Under the pieces are notes generated by a model, which had not been told where the DNA came from, made no database searches, and saw only the letters and a list, made by a program, of their open reading frames with translations. Below are positions 15,176-23,886 of a stretch of DNA of 64,000 nucleotides, in pieces. Positions within the stretch are counted from its first letter, which is position 1. The number at the start of each line of letters is the position of its first letter. Source of the stretch: Dyadobacter sp. LHD-138 (GTDB taxonomy: Bacteria; Bacteroidota; Bacteroidia; Cytophagales; Spirosomataceae); assembly GCF_030929615.1 (NCBI RefSeq), contig NZ_JAVFVU010000004.1:270394-334393 (forward strand). The letters are read 5' to 3'. Both the position numbers and the translations under genes were made by a program.

Positions 15176-16660
15176 ATGAGTAGTCCGGTTCAGATTCCCT
15201 TTAAAAGCATGGTCATCATCGACCGGCTTCTTGACACAGCTGTTTATCTTCAGATCGTGCATCAGATGATCAACGCCATTCAGCGTGGCGTGCTTACGCC
15301 CGGAATTCAATTGCCGGGGTCAAGGGCTTTGTCGCAGGAACTGGAAGTGCATCGTAAAACCATTATTGCCGTTTATGATGAGCTGCATGCGCAGGGCTGG
15401 ACGGAAATTAAACCCAATAAAGGAACTTTCGTAAGCAGCAAATCACCCGCCAAAAGGTCTGATTCTTTAAAATATAACACAGAATTTCTTACGAGTTATC
15501 CGGAGCAAACCGGATTTCATTTTAAACAAAATATTCTGCTGGACAAACCTTCGGTAAGTACGGGCGCTGCGCTGGAGTTTACCGACGGACTTCCCGATAT
15601 TCGCCTGGCTCCGCTTGACAGGTTGGCCAAGGTTTACGGGGGAATTCTTAAAAGGAAAAGCAGCCATAAACATTTTGGGTACTCACATGTGGAAGGCAAT
15701 GAATATTACCGTGAAACGCTGGCGAATTACCTGAATAATACGCGCGGCCTGCATATCACAAAACGGAATATTCTTACGACGAGAGGGATCCACATGAGTA
15801 TTTATCTGGCTTCCAATATGCTGATTGAAAAAGGAGATCTGGTTGTAGTCGGCGATTTGAGTTATTATGTTGCCAATATGATCTTTCAGGAAGCAGGGGC
15901 GAGCATTGTTTCTGTTCCGGTGGATGAAGACGGGATTTCTGTTGAAGCCATTAAAAAACTTTGTGAGACACGGGAGATCCGGATGCTTTATTTAACGCCG
16001 CATCATCATTATCCGACAACCGTTACGTTGAGCGCGGAGCGGAGGCTTGAACTTTTAAGCTTGTCCACTCAATACGGATTTATCATTCTGGAAGATGACT
16101 ATGACTACGATTTTCACTATAACAGCAGTCCGGTTTTACCGCTGACAAGTGCTGACCGGCATGGTATGGTGGTTTATATCGGGTCGTTTTGCAATTCGCT
16201 GGCGCCTGGTTTTCGCTCCGGTTATCTGGTGGCTCCGGAAGATCTTATTCAGGAGATGGGGAAATTCCGGAGAATTGTTGACCGGCAGGGGGACATGCTT
16301 ATGGAACAAGCCCTTGGGGAATTGCTGGAAGAGCGCGAAATACAGCGTCACCTTAAAAAGGCGTTGAAAATATATCAGGAACGAAGAGATTCGTTTTGTC
16401 AGCTCTTGAATGCGGAGTTAGGCGAATATGTGTCGTTTGCCGCACCGCCCGGCGGATTGTCAATCTGGACGAAATGGAATCCTGACCTGAATCTTATGCG
16501 GATCAGTAAAAACTGCCTCGCTCAGGGTCTACATTTGCCGCAGAAGCTACTATACCAGACAGAAAAAGTAACGGCGATGCGTCTGGGCTTTGGGAATTTA
16601 ACAGTCGCTGAAATGGAGCAGGCTGTTAAGGTATTAAAGCAGGCAGTCGGGAAAATCTGA
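15176..16660 (+). CDS. MocR-type regulator (GntR wHTH + aminotransferase-like domain) lacking the PLP lysine
   Basis: 494 residues from the ATG at 15176. An N-terminal GntR winged helix (about residues 15-85) contains PGIQLPGSRALSQELEVHRKT and NKGTFV. A fold-type I aminotransferase domain follows, with TPHHHYPT, LEDDYDYDF (the Asp that contacts the PLP pyridine nitrogen) and GSFCNSLAPGFRSGY. In MocR/PdxR proteins the last motif reads S-K-x-x-x-P-x-x-R-x-G-Y, with Lys forming the Schiff base. Here the codon at 16193-16195 is AAT, giving Asn340. The rest of the pocket looks conserved, so the protein may bind a ligand without covalent PLP. Target genes are unknown; the divergent lipocalin gene is the nearest candidate. 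Confidence 0.9.
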   Translation: MSSPVQIPFKSMVIIDRLLDTAVYLQIVHQMINAIQRGVLTPGIQLPGSRALSQELEVHRKTIIAVYDELHAQGWTEIKPNKGTFVSSKSPAKRSDSLKYNTEFLTSYPEQTGFHFKQNILLDKPSVSTGAALEFTDGLPDIRLAPLDRLAKVYGGILKRKSSHKHFGYSHVEGNEYYRETLANYLNNTRGLHITKRNILTTRGIHMSIYLASNMLIEKGDLVVVGDLSYYVANMIFQEAGASIVSVPVDEDGISVEAIKKLCETREIRMLYLTPHHHYPTTVTLSAERRLELLSLSTQYGFIILEDDYDYDFHYNSSPVLPLTSADRHGMVVYIGSFCNSLAPGFRSGYLVAPEDLIQEMGKFRRIVDRQGDMLMEQALGELLEEREIQRHLKKALKIYQERRDSFCQLLNAELGEYVSFAAPPGGLSIWTKWNPDLNLMRISKNCLAQGLHLPQKLLYQTEKVTAMRLGFGNLTVAEMEQAVKVLKQAVGKI

Positions 16661-16668
16661 TTTTTTGG

Positions 16669-16827
16669 TCATTCCAAAGGGTCCTTATCTTTTTCGGATT
16701 TAGTCAGCATTTTGGATATCCATGCTATTAAAATAAAAGGTGAAAGAATAACCGAAGTGACCACTGTGGCAATAAACCATAGGGCCGTTACAATTCCTTT
16801 TATTAAGATCTCAACTATTTTATTCAT
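16669..16827 (-). CDS. small hydrophobic protein, function unknown
   Basis: A 52-residue frame, ATG at 16827-16825 and TGA at 16671-16669, ending 8 bp from the convergent MocR stop. It has a short polar start (MNKIVEIL), a long hydrophobic stretch (about residues 8-37), and a strongly charged tail (KSEKDKDPLE). This is a plausible single-pass or hairpin membrane protein with the basic flank and acidic tail of real small membrane proteins. No family recognised. Confidence 0.5.
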   Translation of the reverse strand: MNKIVEILIKGIVTALWFIATVVTSVILSPFILIAWISKMLTKSEKDKDPLE

Positions 16828-17139
16828 TTAGAGAAGGAAAATGGGCTTTGGCAGCCATTGCTTTTACCGCCGGTGAGGAATATTTCCTGAAGCGGATTTC
16901 TTAAAGAATATAGCGTTGAGCGGGAACTTGGATCAAATATACCAACAAATAGGAGATAACCTCAAAGAATTGATTTAGCGGCAGTGCATCATATAGGAAG
17001 AATACTATGAATTTACTATTTCATGATCTGGTTTTAGTTTGTTAGAATAAGTCATTTCTATATTAAAATAATATAATTATTGACAATTGTGTCTATATTC
17101 TTATAATTATTATTTATATAGTTATATTGACGATAAATG
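16828..17139. other. intergenic, AT-rich, no gene seen
   Basis: About 310 bp with increasing AT content toward 17050-17140 (runs of TTATAATTATT type). Nothing coding is visible. The right end leads into the promoter of the secreted protein gene at 17203. Confidence 0.4.
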
Positions 17140-17170
17140 TTTCGTAGAAAAAATTCTATTAATATATTTG
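17140..17170 (+). promoter_or_regulatory. promoter of the secreted 167-residue protein gene
   Basis: TATATTTG at 17163-17170 is a full TAnnTTTG match, with TTTC at 17140-17143 about 19 bp upstream as an imperfect -33 box. Predicted transcription starts near 17177, leaving a 5' leader of about 26 nt before the GTG start. Confidence 0.35.
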
Positions 17171-17202
17171 TAAAAATATTGTAACCCCCAAAAGTCGTTG
17201 AT

Positions 17203-17706
17203 GTGAATAAATATTTATTAACCCTGGTAGTTATCTTTGGTTCTTTACAATTTGTCTTTGCACAAGACACCATTGTCAAACATAATGGATCAAAACTGGA
17301 AGCAAAGGTTAACTATGTGACAGAGAGTGTTATCGTATATACAATTCCCGGTGAAAACAGCTCCGGAAAGCTTGGAAAAGCAGAAGTTGAAAAAGTCATT
17401 TATAAGTCAGGAAGGGTAGAGTTGATCAGTCAGAAAATTGTCATTAACGGGCATGATGACTGGAGAAAAATCGTCTTAACGAGTAATCCGCTTTCTGTGG
17501 TAGGCTTGATAAAGAAAGGCGAAATTAAGGTCAGATCGGGCAGAGAATCCCGTGGGATTACCGGTTTTGAGTCGAAGGATGTTGAAAAAATGAAAAAACA
17601 GGCCGTGGATATGGGCGCGCATGTTATCCTTGTCAATGGCTATGACGGAAGAATTGAGCCATCCGGACACAATGCAACCGAGACAGTTGTCGCCTACGGC
17701 TATTAG
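17203..17706 (+). CDS. secreted protein of unknown function
   Basis: 167 residues beginning at a GTG codon; there is no usable ATG in frame. A clear signal peptide (NKYLLTLVVIFGSLQFVFAQ) is followed by DTIVKHNGSKLEAKVNYVTES, a short segment common at the start of many Bacteroidota periplasmic proteins. The C-terminal half (DVEKMKKQAVDMGAHVILVNGYD) resembles small alpha/beta domains that act on or bind molecules in the periplasm, but I cannot name the family. It stands alone in a long intergenic stretch. Confidence 0.75.
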   Translation: MNKYLLTLVVIFGSLQFVFAQDTIVKHNGSKLEAKVNYVTESVIVYTIPGENSSGKLGKAEVEKVIYKSGRVELISQKIVINGHDDWRKIVLTSNPLSVVGLIKKGEIKVRSGRESRGITGFESKDVEKMKKQAVDMGAHVILVNGYDGRIEPSGHNATETVVAYGY

Positions 17707-18093
17707 TTTTTTTATCGTCATGCTTCGCAGGGTGGCCGTTTTCTGCGCTGCGTTCATTCGTCAATTGCGTATATATAGGAAGGTTTTGGTAGCGGGTCTG
17801 ACACACTTATATCTGATAAACAGGTTTGTTGGATTTTTCCTGTTGATGGCACTATAAATCACAGAATAATCGCATTTGTAGTATTTTCTAATTATAAAAT
17901 CGTGATATCTGTTTTAAAAAGTACTACTTTTGTTGCTTTATATAAAGGACACCCGGTTGCCTGTCATAACCGTCTTACCTTTGTACCTGTTAAATGATTG
18001 GTGCATAGGTTTGTGGAAAAATTATATTTCATGTAAATGAATTTTTTTCCGGAAATAGTGTTCTCTATGAATATATTTATGGAAACAGGGTTT
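17707..18093 (+). other. non-coding stretch upstream of the IMP dehydrogenase leader
   Basis: No convincing gene. Two full TAnnTTTG matches lie here, TACTTTTG at 17925-17932 and TACCTTTG at 17976-17983 (the latter with TTG 16 bp upstream, just short of the usual spacing). Either could start a transcript reading into the structured leader. A long AT-rich hairpin at about 18014-18050 (GGAAAAA paired with TTTTTCC, loop GTAA) follows. Confidence 0.35.
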
Positions 18094-18217
18094 AAAATTG
18101 TTGAAATGCCCAGCCCGCAGTGCTGGAAAGTTGCAGGAATAAAGCAACAAGGGCACAGAACGGCAATTTTGAAACAACATGAAACGCCTGATAATAGTCT
18201 GACTATCAGGTTTTTTT
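18094..18217 (+). ncRNA. candidate structured leader RNA or small RNA ending in a terminator
   Basis: Nested pairings can be read directly: AAAATTG (18094-18100) with CAATTTT (18164-18170); inside it TGCCC (18107-18111) with GGGCA (18151-18155); inside that two hairpins, CCAGC/GCTGG (18110-18114 and 18122-18126) and GTTGC/GCAAC (18130-18134 and 18144-18148). TGCCC and CCAGC share two bases, so they may be alternative pairings, as in a switch. The junction is followed by an intrinsic terminator. It lies about 280 nt upstream of IMP dehydrogenase. It does not match the purine riboswitch or other classes I know. It could regulate the gene or be a free small RNA. Structure only, no homology evidence. 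Confidence 0.35.
18187..18217 (+). terminator. intrinsic terminator in the IMP dehydrogenase leader
   Basis: CCTGATA at 18187-18193 pairs with TATCAGG at 18204-18210 (10-nt loop), directly followed by seven T. The nearest upstream gene ended 480 bp earlier, so it serves the leader RNA rather than that gene. Confidence 0.65.
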
Positions 18218-18499
18218 GTAATATAATGCCTGCGTTTTCTGTTTCTTCGGAAGGTTTTGCGTCTTCGGGTTTAATCCTGACACAAATTCCGGCAGCAGAT
18301 TTATTTATTTCAAAAGATCCGGAAACGGACTCATCTCTCAGTTCAAAACTTCAAAAAACAGCGCGTTTTAGTTCTCTTGTTTCAGCCCGTTTATTGGGAA
18401 AGTCTAATAATGTCAGTATTGATAATACTGTTTATAATGATTTCTCCGTAAGTCAAACTGTACAAAACCGGGACGCTCAAAAATCTAAATAAAAATAAA

Positions 18500-19990
18500 A
18501 TGGCCCAGTATTTAAACGAAACATCAAGGACTTTCAGTGAATACCTTTTAATTCCCGGGTTAACTACCGCGGAATGTGTTCCTAATAATGTTTCTTTGAA
18601 AACCCCGCTGACAAAATTCAGCAAGGGGCAGACACCTGATATCGAACTTAATATTCCTTTTGTATCGGCTATCATGCAGTCTGTTTCAGATGATGGCATG
18701 GCCATTGCATTGGCTAAAAATGGTGGTGTTTCTTTTGTTTTTGGTTCTCAGGGCATTGAAGAGCAGTCTGCGATGATCCGCAAGGTGAAAAACCATAAAT
18801 CCGGTTTTGTGATCAGTACTGCGAACCTGACTCAGGAGCATACTTTAAGCGATGTTATTCAGCTGAAGGGAAAAACCGGCCATTCAACCATTGCGATTAC
18901 GGACAATGGAACCGCAGAAGGTAAGTTGTTAGGGATTGTAACCAGCAGAGATTACCGTACAAGTACGGATCGCCTGGATAAAAAGGTGAAAGAATTTATG
19001 ACGCCGTTCTCCAACCTGGTGACGGCGCAACTTGGTATTTCTTTAAAAGAGGCCAATGATATTATCTGGGACCACAAACTGAACAGCCTTCCGGTTATCG
19101 ACGAAAACAATAACTTTAAGTTTTTCGTATTCCGTAAGGATTATGACAACCACAAAGACAATCCGCTTGAGCTTTCGGATTCTCAGAAAAAATTGGTTGT
19201 AGGTGCCGGCATCAATACCCGTGATTATAAAGAAAGGGTTCCTGCTTTGGTTGAAGCGGGTGCGGATGTACTTTGTATTGATTCATCCGATGGATTCTCG
19301 GTATGGCAGAAGGAAACACTGCAATATATAAAAGCAGAATTTGGCGATAAAGTGAAAGTAGGCGCAGGGAATGTTGTTGACAGAGACGGGTTTTTATACC
19401 TTGTTGAAGCCGGAGCGGATTTTGTGAAAGTGGGTGTTGGCGGAGGTTCTATCTGTATTACCAGAGAGACAAAAGGTATAGGCCGCGGACAGGCAACGGC
19501 ATTAATTGAAGTGGCTGAGGCGCGTGATCAGTATTACAAGGAAACCGGTGTTTACGTCCCGATTTGCTCCGATGGCGGTATTGCACAGGATTACCACATG
19601 GTACTGGCCCTGGCAATGGGTGCTGACTTTTTGATGATGGGAAGATATTTTGCCCGTTTTGACGAGAGCCCGACACGTAAATTGATGGTTGGCGGAAACT
19701 ATGTGAAAGAATATTGGGGAGAAGGTTCAAACCGTGCCCGCAACTGGCAGCGTTATGATATGGGAGATACGGCAGACGGCCTGAAATTTGAAGAAGGTGT
19801 AGATAGTTACGTCCCTTATGCGGGAAGTTTGAAAGATAATCTTGCCGTGACCATTGGCAAAATTAAGTCAACCATGTGCAGCTGCGGAACGATTTCAATT
19901 GGTTTATTGAAAGAAAAGGCAAAAATCACTTTGGTTTCTTCGGTCAGTATCGTTGAAGGTGGAGCGCATGACGTTATCGTAAAAGAATAA
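18500..19990 (+). CDS. guaB: IMP dehydrogenase
   Basis: 496 residues. Oxidises IMP to XMP with NAD+, the committed step of GMP synthesis, in the cytoplasm. Seen: N-terminal barrel half ([22 protein letters not shown]), two CBS domains in the middle (IVTSRDYR and LPVIDENN regions), [15 protein letters not shown], the catalytic loop [13 protein letters not shown] with Cys319, [11 protein letters not shown], and a mobile flap with NWQRYD. The loop and flap differ from textbook GuaB (GPGSICTTR and a much shorter flap). They match a separate IMPDH lineage I know mainly from anaerobic Firmicutes and some Bacteroidota, which hints at old lateral transfer. A long leader with a terminator precedes it. 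Confidence 0.95.
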   Translation: MAQYLNETSRTFSEYLLIPGLTTAECVPNNVSLKTPLTKFSKGQTPDIELNIPFVSAIMQSVSDDGMAIALAKNGGVSFVFGSQGIEEQSAMIRKVKNHKSGFVISTANLTQEHTLSDVIQLKGKTGHSTIAITDNGTAEGKLLGIVTSRDYRTSTDRLDKKVKEFMTPFSNLVTAQLGISLKEANDIIWDHKLNSLPVIDENNNFKFFVFRKDYDNHKDNPLELSDSQKKLVVGAGINTRDYKERVPALVEAGADVLCIDSSDGFSVWQKETLQYIKAEFGDKVKVGAGNVVDRDGFLYLVEAGADFVKVGVGGGSICITRETKGIGRGQATALIEVAEARDQYYKETGVYVPICSDGGIAQDYHMVLALAMGADFLMMGRYFARFDESPTRKLMVGGNYVKEYWGEGSNRARNWQRYDMGDTADGLKFEEGVDSYVPYAGSLKDNLAVTIGKIKSTMCSCGTISIGLLKEKAKITLVSSVSIVEGGAHDVIVKE

Positions 19991-20021
19991 CCGGCTGTTT
20001 GAGCAATATAAGTTTAATATG

Positions 20022-20057
20022 AAAGAGCTGATTGGTGATAAGCCGGTCAGCTCTTTT
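20022..20057 (+). terminator. terminator after IMP dehydrogenase
   Basis: AAAGAGCTGA (20022-20031) pairs perfectly with TCAGCTCTTT (20047-20056), with a short T-run. An overlapping repeat, ACCGGCT near 19990 with AGCCGGT at 20041-20047, could form an alternative fold. It sits between convergent genes. Confidence 0.55.
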
Positions 20058-20063
20058 GTGTGG

Positions 20064-20525
20064 TCAGATATCCTTAAAATGCGGATCATAGAAACTTTGC
20101 CAAACCTTTATGGTTTCCATGAGTGTGTCGGGCGGGCTTGAAAGATAATCCTTGATTTTGGTCAGGTTGCCTGATGGAGAATGGCTTGCGGAAGCCTTGA
20201 CCAGATTAACCAGTAATCTGTCAATTTCAGTGGAATCGTCCTGCCATTTTTTACTGTATTTTTTGTACCAGGTTTTATTCAAAAAAGCGAAGCCATCATA
20301 GGTGTACGCATTGACAATGCCATCCGGGTCAATAATAACGGCCTCAGTTGGGTTTTCCCTTTCGAGCTCAATGTATTTTTCATTAAAATTTGTAATGCCT
20401 TCACCGAGCAGTGCGATGTTTCTGAGCGATTTTATCATGGCTTTAATAGAATTATTTCCGATTGGGTTTGGGATTAGTTTCTTTGTCAAGATACGTGACA
20501 TAATGATCATGCCAGGAATTGTCAA
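20064..20525 (-). CDS. hypothetical protein
   Basis: 153 residues, or about 145 if translation begins at the second in-frame Met (MSRILTKK). Lys-rich N-terminus, then a helical, mixed-charge body with ALLGEGITNFNEKYIELE and TWYKKYSKKWQDD. No signal peptide, membrane helix or known motif. Composition looks coding and it sits downstream of a clear terminator, but I do not recognise the family. Confidence 0.5.
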   Translation of the reverse strand: MTIPGMIIMSRILTKKLIPNPIGNNSIKAMIKSLRNIALLGEGITNFNEKYIELERENPTEAVIIDPDGIVNAYTYDGFAFLNKTWYKKYSKKWQDDSTEIDRLLVNLVKASASHSPSGNLTKIKDYLSSPPDTLMETIKVWQSFYDPHFKDI

Positions 20526-20571
20526 GCCATTTTTTTGTTAAATTTAGCAACCGGTCAATGTAGCGTTCGCT

Positions 20572-20603
20572 AAAAAAGGAACCATAGTTTTACTTATGGT
20601 TCC
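20572..20603 (-). terminator. terminator on the minus strand
   Basis: GGAACCATA (20578-20586) and TATGGTTCC (20595-20603) form a perfect 9-bp stem with an 8-nt loop. The six A at 20572-20577 become a U-run on the minus strand, so this terminates a leftward transcript, probably that of the small gene at 20883-21104. Confidence 0.6.
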
Positions 20604-20882
20604 CTCTGCTGATGTTAATAGAGCGAGGTTTTACAAAAACCTTTGGTATTTTAATGGTGTTCTGTGACCGCTTCTAAGCTCTTTTTTAATAAAAGTACTG
20701 CTATACAGAATGTTTTTGAAAGTTAAATATAAGGGGGGATGGCTGTTAAAAATCGATCCGGGGAAAGTCCGGTTACGCCGGTAATCTTTGTTGAACTCAA
20801 CCGGTGACAAAGATATCACGATGATCACTTATTTCAAACGGTTCATGACAATTTATATGAAAATGGGTTTACGTCTTTCCTT
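20604..20882 (-). other. intergenic with inverted repeats, no gene
   Basis: No gene recognised. Around 20780-20816 ATCTTTGT and ACAAAGAT form an inverted repeat enclosing GTTG/CAAC and next to CCGG repeats. It could be a folded 3' untranslated region of the leftward transcript that ends at 20572. Confidence 0.25.
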
Positions 20883-21104
20883 TTATTTGTTATGATTCAG
20901 GATTGACAGCCGGTTTTTCAGGTCGTGCGAGGCGTTGCGGATCAGCATGGCTTTGTGTTCCAGCTCAAGGGCTTCCCGGTCGCGGCCGGTTGACAATTTG
21001 CGTACAACAGTTTCTAATAGTTCATTCTGTTTTTCCAGCGAATACTGGGAGACTTCGGCTATGATTTTATCCGCTAGTTCCATTGCTTTTGCTTCTTCTT
21101 CCAT
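20883..21104 (-). CDS. small helical protein, function unknown
   Basis: 73 residues, strongly helical and highly charged (MEEEAKAMELADKIIAEVSQ, then RDREALELEHKAMLI), consistent with a short coiled coil. No Cys, signal or membrane segment. A leftward terminator at 20572 could end its transcript. Not recognised; it could be a regulator-binding or scaffolding peptide, but nothing in the sequence says so. Confidence 0.5.
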   Translation of the reverse strand: MEEEAKAMELADKIIAEVSQYSLEKQNELLETVVRKLSTGRDREALELEHKAMLIRNASHDLKNRLSILNHNK

Positions 21105-21649
21105 GGATTTTACGATTTATGATGATGAAAGTGTTACGATTTGACGCTGACATAAGGTTTTGGTAATTTAAAAGTCAGAAATAATTATTGTTCCGGTTAT
21201 CATGCTACCTGTGATTTTGTTGCAAACTGCCTCAGTTGTGGAATGTTTGCAGCACCGTGGTTCCGCACTTTTTCCAGGGTTGGGAGAAGCGGATTTTTCC
21301 GGCTTGGGTAAGTCGGCGTTTACAAGCTTTTTTGGAAAACAACAGTGCTTTTTTTGCGGCTTTGGGCACTGTGCGGATGCTTAATCTTATACCCATTTCT
21401 TTGCGAAAATTAGTGTGCGACCCGGCATCGGTTCTAAACTAAAAATACGAATAAAAAGCAACTTTTAAGCAAAAGAATAAATATTTTTCCAGCAAATATT
21501 ATCGAATGGTTTTATGTTGTTTTTGTATTTTAAATAATTGATTTTCAAATTATAATAATTTCATATTGCAAAATTTACAGGATTATTTTTTACTGGTCGG
21601 TGTCAAAAAAATATCGCCTCGGGGATCGAATTCAGTATGCAGTATTGTT
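21105..21649. other. long intergenic region with one doubtful small basic ORF
   Basis: About 545 bp without a convincing gene. The best frame is on the minus strand, 21396-21232, 54 residues and very basic (MGIRLSIRTVPKAAKKALL, then KKACKRRL), with no recognisable motif. The stretch 21420-21590 is strongly AT-rich. Confidence 0.3.
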
Positions 21650-21657
21650 TACATTTG
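21650..21657 (+). promoter_or_regulatory. -7 box TACATTTG
   Basis: A full match to TAnnTTTG 60 bp upstream of the gene at 21717. No TTG is found at the usual distance, so the call rests on the -7 box alone. Confidence 0.3.
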
Positions 21658-21716
21658 CACAGGACTTGAAGGTTGGTCCTGAACATTCACTTTGTACCGG
21701 TTTATAGTATTTTAAA

Positions 21717-22211
21717 ATGATTAAAATTTCTGAACTTCCCCTGATTGTTTCTGCGGATCAGTTTCACGCGTCCAAACAAATTTTGCTCGTGGATGTGCTG
21801 TATGTCGGTGACGCGCCGCGGTCTATGCGGGAGTATATCAAAGAGAGCCACGGCGGGTTTGTCTATGAGAAGAAAACGTACATGCCGATAACTTTGACGG
21901 GAAATCCGGAAAGCCTGATTGCCAATGCGGAAAAAGGGATTCATTTTAAATTCGATAAGGGGTTTCAGAATGTCTACACGCTGGACGGAAATCTGGATGC
22001 TGCGATCTGGCATAAGAAGTTGTACGATCTGACGGACTTTGTCGGCAACCCGTCCATCGGTTTTGAACGGGAAGTAGATTTTATCATCGACAGATATCTA
22101 GTTAATTACATAGAATATCCCAAAGCGCCAACGAAACTGCTGGAAGTGCCTGTAAAAATGCCAGCCATTGGGACAAAAGCGATGAAGGGTTTGAAGCTGG
22201 TTGGGAGATAG
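21717..22211 (+). CDS. hypothetical cytoplasmic protein
   Basis: 164 residues with no signal peptide or membrane segment. Mixed alpha/beta composition: MIKISELPLIVSADQFH, then YVGDAPRSMREYIKESHGGFVYEKK, and a basic C-terminus (PAIGTKAMKGLKLVGR). It has a promoter-like box 60 bp upstream and stands alone. No family recognised. Confidence 0.68.
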   Translation: MIKISELPLIVSADQFHASKQILLVDVLYVGDAPRSMREYIKESHGGFVYEKKTYMPITLTGNPESLIANAEKGIHFKFDKGFQNVYTLDGNLDAAIWHKKLYDLTDFVGNPSIGFEREVDFIIDRYLVNYIEYPKAPTKLLEVPVKMPAIGTKAMKGLKLVGR

Positions 22212-22321
22212 TGATTTGTTTGTACGATTATTTCAGGGCGCCAGTTGGGTAAGTAATGGGCCTGGGACAAATGTGGCGTTTATTCTGGGGATAAAAAAGT
22301 AAAGCATAACAACCTGTCAGC

Positions 22322-22705
22322 ATGCCCAAATTATATAGTATTGCCAGGCTGAAATGTCCACGTTGTCACAGAGGAAACCTCTTTACAAAAAGGAATCCTT
22401 ACAGTTTCAAAGATTCCATGAAAATGCCTGACCGCTGTGCTGTCTGCAACCGGGATTTTCAGATCGAACCCGGTTTTTACATTGGTGCTTTATGGACCAG
22501 TTTCCCGATTGTGATTTTCATGATGGCTTTTCTGTCTATACTTTTACTGGTGTTTGTGAAAATGGATCTGGAATGGTTTTTCGTTGCCATCACGGTTATT
22601 TTACTGCTCTTACAACCCATCATCATCCGGCTCGGCAGGGCTATATGGATTAATATTTTTGTGGATTATGAAGCGGAATACGGAGAAGGTGACGGGAATA
22701 AATGA
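22322..22705 (+). CDS. DUF983 family membrane protein
   Basis: 127 residues. An N-terminal zinc-ribbon-like part has CPRCHRGNLF and CAVCNRDFQ (two CxxC pairs about 30 residues apart), followed by the family hallmark EPGFYIGALW and two membrane helices (about residues 57-78 and 84-102). DUF983 proteins are widespread in Bacteroidota and Alphaproteobacteria; function unknown. The rubredoxin-like Cys pairs suggest metal binding on the cytoplasmic side. Confidence 0.88.
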   Translation: MPKLYSIARLKCPRCHRGNLFTKRNPYSFKDSMKMPDRCAVCNRDFQIEPGFYIGALWTSFPIVIFMMAFLSILLLVFVKMDLEWFFVAITVILLLLQPIIIRLGRAIWINIFVDYEAEYGEGDGNK

Positions 22706-22894
22706 GTTAATAGCCGCATTTTCGCAGCGTAAATGCGTAAAGATATAGCGGGCAGACAGATATCCGATCTGCAAAGGTGTAGCAAGGAAAGACGAGGGGG
22801 AAGTACAGGCAATTTATTGGTCTGGTAAGGATAAAACGAAAAATTTCAGTGATGCGACAGGCATTCGGATCATCAATCATTTCCATAGAATATC

Positions 22895-23833
22895 ATGAAG
22901 GTTACCTACTATTTAGACGAGAAAAACGAAGAAAATTTATATTGCCGGATCAGCGACGGGACGAACATGGAATCTTTTCCATTGGGTTATGCCATTGTCG
23001 ATGAGGAATGGGACGAGGACAGCGAGGAAGGTTCTCCGGACGATCCTTATTTCTACACACTGATCCGTTTTAAGGAATTTCTTTTAGAGCGGTATGAAAT
23101 GCTGGAAGACCGCGGCGCAGCCAATGTTCTGACCGTATTAAAAAATGAGGTTGAAGTTTTAACTACGGAGTTGGGGATACAGGGTATCGCACGGAAAATG
23201 TTTAATGATGAGAATCATTTGGCCGGAGTTCCTTCCTACGATCAGTTTTTGCGGGCTTTTGAAACGTACTCGAAACTAGAAAATGATGAGTATGAAGCGC
23301 GTGTGATTGACAATACGCTGGAATTTATCACGGAGGATGAAGATGAATTTCAAATGGATACACACGCCGGGCTGACGGCAAGGTTAAAATCTTTTGTCGA
23401 TAAGAAATCGCATGCTGAAATTGCGACCATGACCGACAAAGAAATCTGGGGCGCTATTTATGTGGAAGCAGCGATGGAAAAGCCGGTTTTCATTTCTGAA
23501 ATGCTTCGTGAATGGGAAATGTTCTGGGATAACGAATATGAGGAAACACTGAAATCCGGGGGGGGAACTGCTGATGTTGACAAACTCAAAGAAAAATCAT
23601 GGCGCCAGTTCCAGGTTTTCATGGCTTGCTACAACGAAACCGGCGACAATATCCAGCTGGCACACCAGCTAGACGATATCGATCTGTACGCCATAGCCGT
23701 CTTGACGATGTTGGGTATTTTGGACACCGAGGCCTGCTTCGAAGGCTACTGCGAAGCGGAGTTTAAGCATAAGGATTGGGAAGTGATTGAAAGTGGCGGT
23801 GAACGTTTTTTTGTTAAAGGGATGGAGTGGTAA
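22895..23833 (+). CDS. acidic protein of unknown function
   Basis: 312 residues, very acidic (WDEDSEEGSPDDPY; EFITEDEDEFQMD), no signal peptide or membrane helix. The first about 70 residues (MKVTYYLDEKNEENLYCRISDG) faintly resemble the arm-type DNA-binding domain that opens Bacteroidota tyrosine recombinases, but no catalytic recombinase domain follows, so this may be chance. The middle is helical and Glu-rich. It is closed by a terminator shared with the convergent esterase gene. Confidence 0.75.
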   Translation: MKVTYYLDEKNEENLYCRISDGTNMESFPLGYAIVDEEWDEDSEEGSPDDPYFYTLIRFKEFLLERYEMLEDRGAANVLTVLKNEVEVLTTELGIQGIARKMFNDENHLAGVPSYDQFLRAFETYSKLENDEYEARVIDNTLEFITEDEDEFQMDTHAGLTARLKSFVDKKSHAEIATMTDKEIWGAIYVEAAMEKPVFISEMLREWEMFWDNEYEETLKSGGGTADVDKLKEKSWRQFQVFMACYNETGDNIQLAHQLDDIDLYAIAVLTMLGILDTEACFEGYCEAEFKHKDWEVIESGGERFFVKGMEW

Positions 23834-23886
23834 ACGTGAGATCAAAAGTTATCGAAAACATATTTTTCGTCTAAAAAGCATGTTGT

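Noticed and set aside
18094..18217. Known riboswitch, tmRNA, RNase P or SRP RNA
   Set aside because: Key conserved sequences of the purine, PRPP/ykkC and cobalamin riboswitches and of tmRNA, RNase P and SRP RNAs are absent.
20631..20828. 65-residue minus-strand ORF in the gap after the small helical protein gene
   Set aside because: Odd composition, overlaps the inverted repeats, no start context; more likely 3' untranslated sequence.
21232..21396. 54-residue basic ORF on the minus strand
   Set aside because: No promoter, no neighbour support and no family; basic composition alone is weak evidence. Mentioned in the intergenic entry only.
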